A stretch of DNA of 62,424 nucleotides from Thermoproteota archaeon. GTDB lineage: Archaea; Thermoproteota; Methanomethylicia; Culexarchaeales; Culexarchaeaceae. Where the stretch lies: the NCBI GenBank assembly GCA_011605825.1, contig JAAOZK010000007.1, positions 1-62,424 on the forward strand, in the 5' to 3' direction. Under the pieces are notes generated by a model that saw only the letters and a program-made list of their open reading frames with translations, made no database searches and was not told where the DNA came from. The position numbers were made by a program, and so were the translations under genes. Shown one piece after another: positions 61,355-62,424 of this stretch. Position 1 is the stretch's first letter; every line of letters begins with the position of its first letter.

Positions 61355-61999
61355 TTGATAAAAGTGGGATTATTGATTAAAAACCCAAAATTAAAGTATG
61401 CTATAATGTGTTCATTAAATGAATATAACATACCTTTCAACGAACTTTCTTCATTAGAGAATATTCCCAATGATATGAATGCTATTTTCGTTGACACTTT
61501 AGACAATACTTATCCCTCTGCCAAATTATATAAAAAGTTTAAAATAATCTCTGTAGCAAATGATTTTGTTAATCAATATTCTCTATTAAAAATGCTTCCT
61601 CTTATTTTTAAAAAAGATATTTTTAATGAAGTGATTATTGGAATAGATCCTGGCAAAACATACGGTTTTATAGTACTTGTTGATGGTCACATTCTTTTTC
61701 CAAAACAATTCACTGAACTAGACTTCTTAATTAAACCATTATTTCACTTCATTGAAGAAATCCCAACCAGAACATTAATAATAAGAATTGGAAATGGTGG
61801 AGGAGAGTATTTTGAAAATCTTCTTTCAAGGTTAATGGAGTTTTCATCTAAGATATCTCATAGGGAAATCACTATTGAAATTGTTGATGAATCCTCTCTA
61901 GTAAATGTTGCAACGAATTTCAATTGCAACGATTTTCCAGACAATATACTTTCCGCATATATCATTGCTTTAAGTAGAGGTAAGAAAATAAAATTTTGA
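61355..61999 (+). CDS. Uncharacterised protein with an RNase H-like GIDPGKTYG motif
   Basis: A 214-residue protein. The second half opens with VIIGIDPGKTYGFIVLVDG (near residues 93-111), the first strand and acidic residue of an RNase H/RuvC-type fold; later strands TRTLIIRIGNGGG and a final region with DFPDNILSAYIIALSR could supply further acidic residues. The N-terminal 90 residues form another alpha/beta unit. A nuclease or resolvase is possible but unproven. Start TTG 61355 is seven bases after GAGGGTG. It lies between radB and the thermosome gene. Confidence 0.5.
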   Translation: MIKVGLLIKNPKLKYAIMCSLNEYNIPFNELSSLENIPNDMNAIFVDTLDNTYPSAKLYKKFKIISVANDFVNQYSLLKMLPLIFKKDIFNEVIIGIDPGKTYGFIVLVDGHILFPKQFTELDFLIKPLFHFIEEIPTRTLIIRIGNGGGEYFENLLSRLMEFSSKISHREITIEIVDESSLVNVATNFNCNDFPDNILSAYIIALSRGKKIKF

Positions 62000-62070
62000 T
62001 AAGTATATAGTTTCTTTTAGCAAAGAAATGAATATATATCTCTTATCAATCTTTTTTTGTGGTGATAGAG

Positions 62071-62424
62071 GTGGCAGCAAGTTCTGGGGGAAAAATTGCT
62101 ACTCTAGGAGAAATAGGAGGAGTCCCTGTCTTAATATTGAAAGAAGGCACTACTAGAACTGCTGGTAAAGAAGCCTTGAGGGCCAATATCATGGCTGCAA
62201 GGGCAGTGGCAGAAATATTAAAAACTTCGCTTGGTCCTAAGGGTATGGATAAGATGCTTGTTGACAGTCTCGGGGACATCACCATAACTAATGATGGTGC
62301 TACTATTCTTAAGGAGATGGACGTTCAGCATCCAGCTGCAAAGATGATGGTGGAAATATCAAAAGCTCAAGATGATGAAGTTGGTGATGGAACAACAACA
62401 GCAGTAGTACTCGCAGGAGAACTA
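62071..62424 (+). CDS. Thermosome subunit (group II chaperonin), N-terminal part
   Basis: Read to the window end, 118 codons. Diagnostic motifs: [45 protein letters not shown], and the ATP-site [14 protein letters not shown] at the end of the window. The chaperonin folds proteins in a two-ring barrel. GTG 62071 follows a GGTGAT site; two further in-frame GTGs lie just upstream (62059 and 62062). The rest of the gene is outside the window. Confidence 0.95.
   Translation, partial: MAASSGGKIATLGEIGGVPVLILKEGTTRTAGKEALRANIMAARAVAEILKTSLGPKGMDKMLVDSLGDITITNDGATILKEMDVQHPAAKMMVEISKAQDDEVGDGTTTAVVLAGEL

Overview
This window comes from an archaeon, most likely a thermophilic member of the TACK/Thermoproteota side of the tree. 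Supporting signs are a TFB, a D-family DNA polymerase, a Sec61-beta homolog, ether-lipid enzymes (EgsA, GGGP synthase, CarS), an A-type ATP synthase, a proteasome, aCPSF1, Elf1, a thermosome, archaeosine and agmatidine tRNA-modification enzymes, a 16S-23S operon with no tRNA in the spacer and an unlinked 5S gene, and intron-bearing tRNAs. Protein genes are AT-rich, while rRNAs, tRNAs and RNase P RNA stand out as GC-rich islands, as in thermophiles. Many genes have a TATA-like box 24-30 bases before the start codon and little or no leader. I cannot place it to order; the single hypC gene only hints at hydrogenase maturation elsewhere.

Layout. 0-3.5 kb: tRNA-Val tail, beta-CASP nuclease, tgtA, Lsm protein. 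3.7-8.6 kb: TFB followed by a four-gene Tad/Epd-like pilus locus. 8.6-16.5 kb: AK6, MJ1316-type protein, nadM (with a probable antisense C/D guide RNA at its 3' end), hypC, FKBP, UPF0179, egsA, proteasome beta, aCPSF1, PUA protein, LSm and L37e. 16.5-18.9 kb: tRNA-Ala, tRNA-His, aRF1, UMP kinase. 18.9-24.2 kb: the rRNA operon, with a structured leader, bulge-helix-bulge processing stems around 16S and 23S, and RNase P RNA only a few bases after the 23S stem. 24.2-26.6 kb: tsr3, Lrp-type sensor, tiaS, initiator tRNA. 26.6-32.3 kb: a sparsely coding zone with three DNA-binding proteins, TatD and long ORF-free stretches. 32.3-43.5 kb: secG, MazG-like, CBS protein, PolD large subunit, GGGP synthase, elf1, a small membrane peptide, an ABC pair, a SWIM protein, a flavoprotein, two tRNAs, dnaG. 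43.5-48.8 kb: rimI-like gene, intron-containing tRNA-Pro, HTH regulator, a wHTH/ATP-cone/NrdD protein, divergent pyrB and pyrI. 48.8-53.5 kb: ATP synthase genes H-E-F-A-B with striking exact repeats. 53.6-62.4 kb: tRNA-Trp with two introns, coaD, an unassigned structured RNA, a radical SAM protein, L10e, tRNA-Cys, tRNA-Met, 5S rRNA, a DUF1512 and several uncharacterised proteins, carS, a RadB-like ATPase and the start of a thermosome gene.

Most of the window is core information processing. RNA production and maturation dominate (rRNA, RNase P RNA, Tsr3, TiaS, TgtA, two beta-CASP nucleases, two Lsm proteins, guide-RNA candidates). The features most worth a second look are the RNase P RNA position, the unassigned RNA at 54.6 kb, the copy-pasted segments in the ATP synthase stalk genes, a family of hairpins placed just after stop codons, and the low-density zone at 26.6-32.3 kb.
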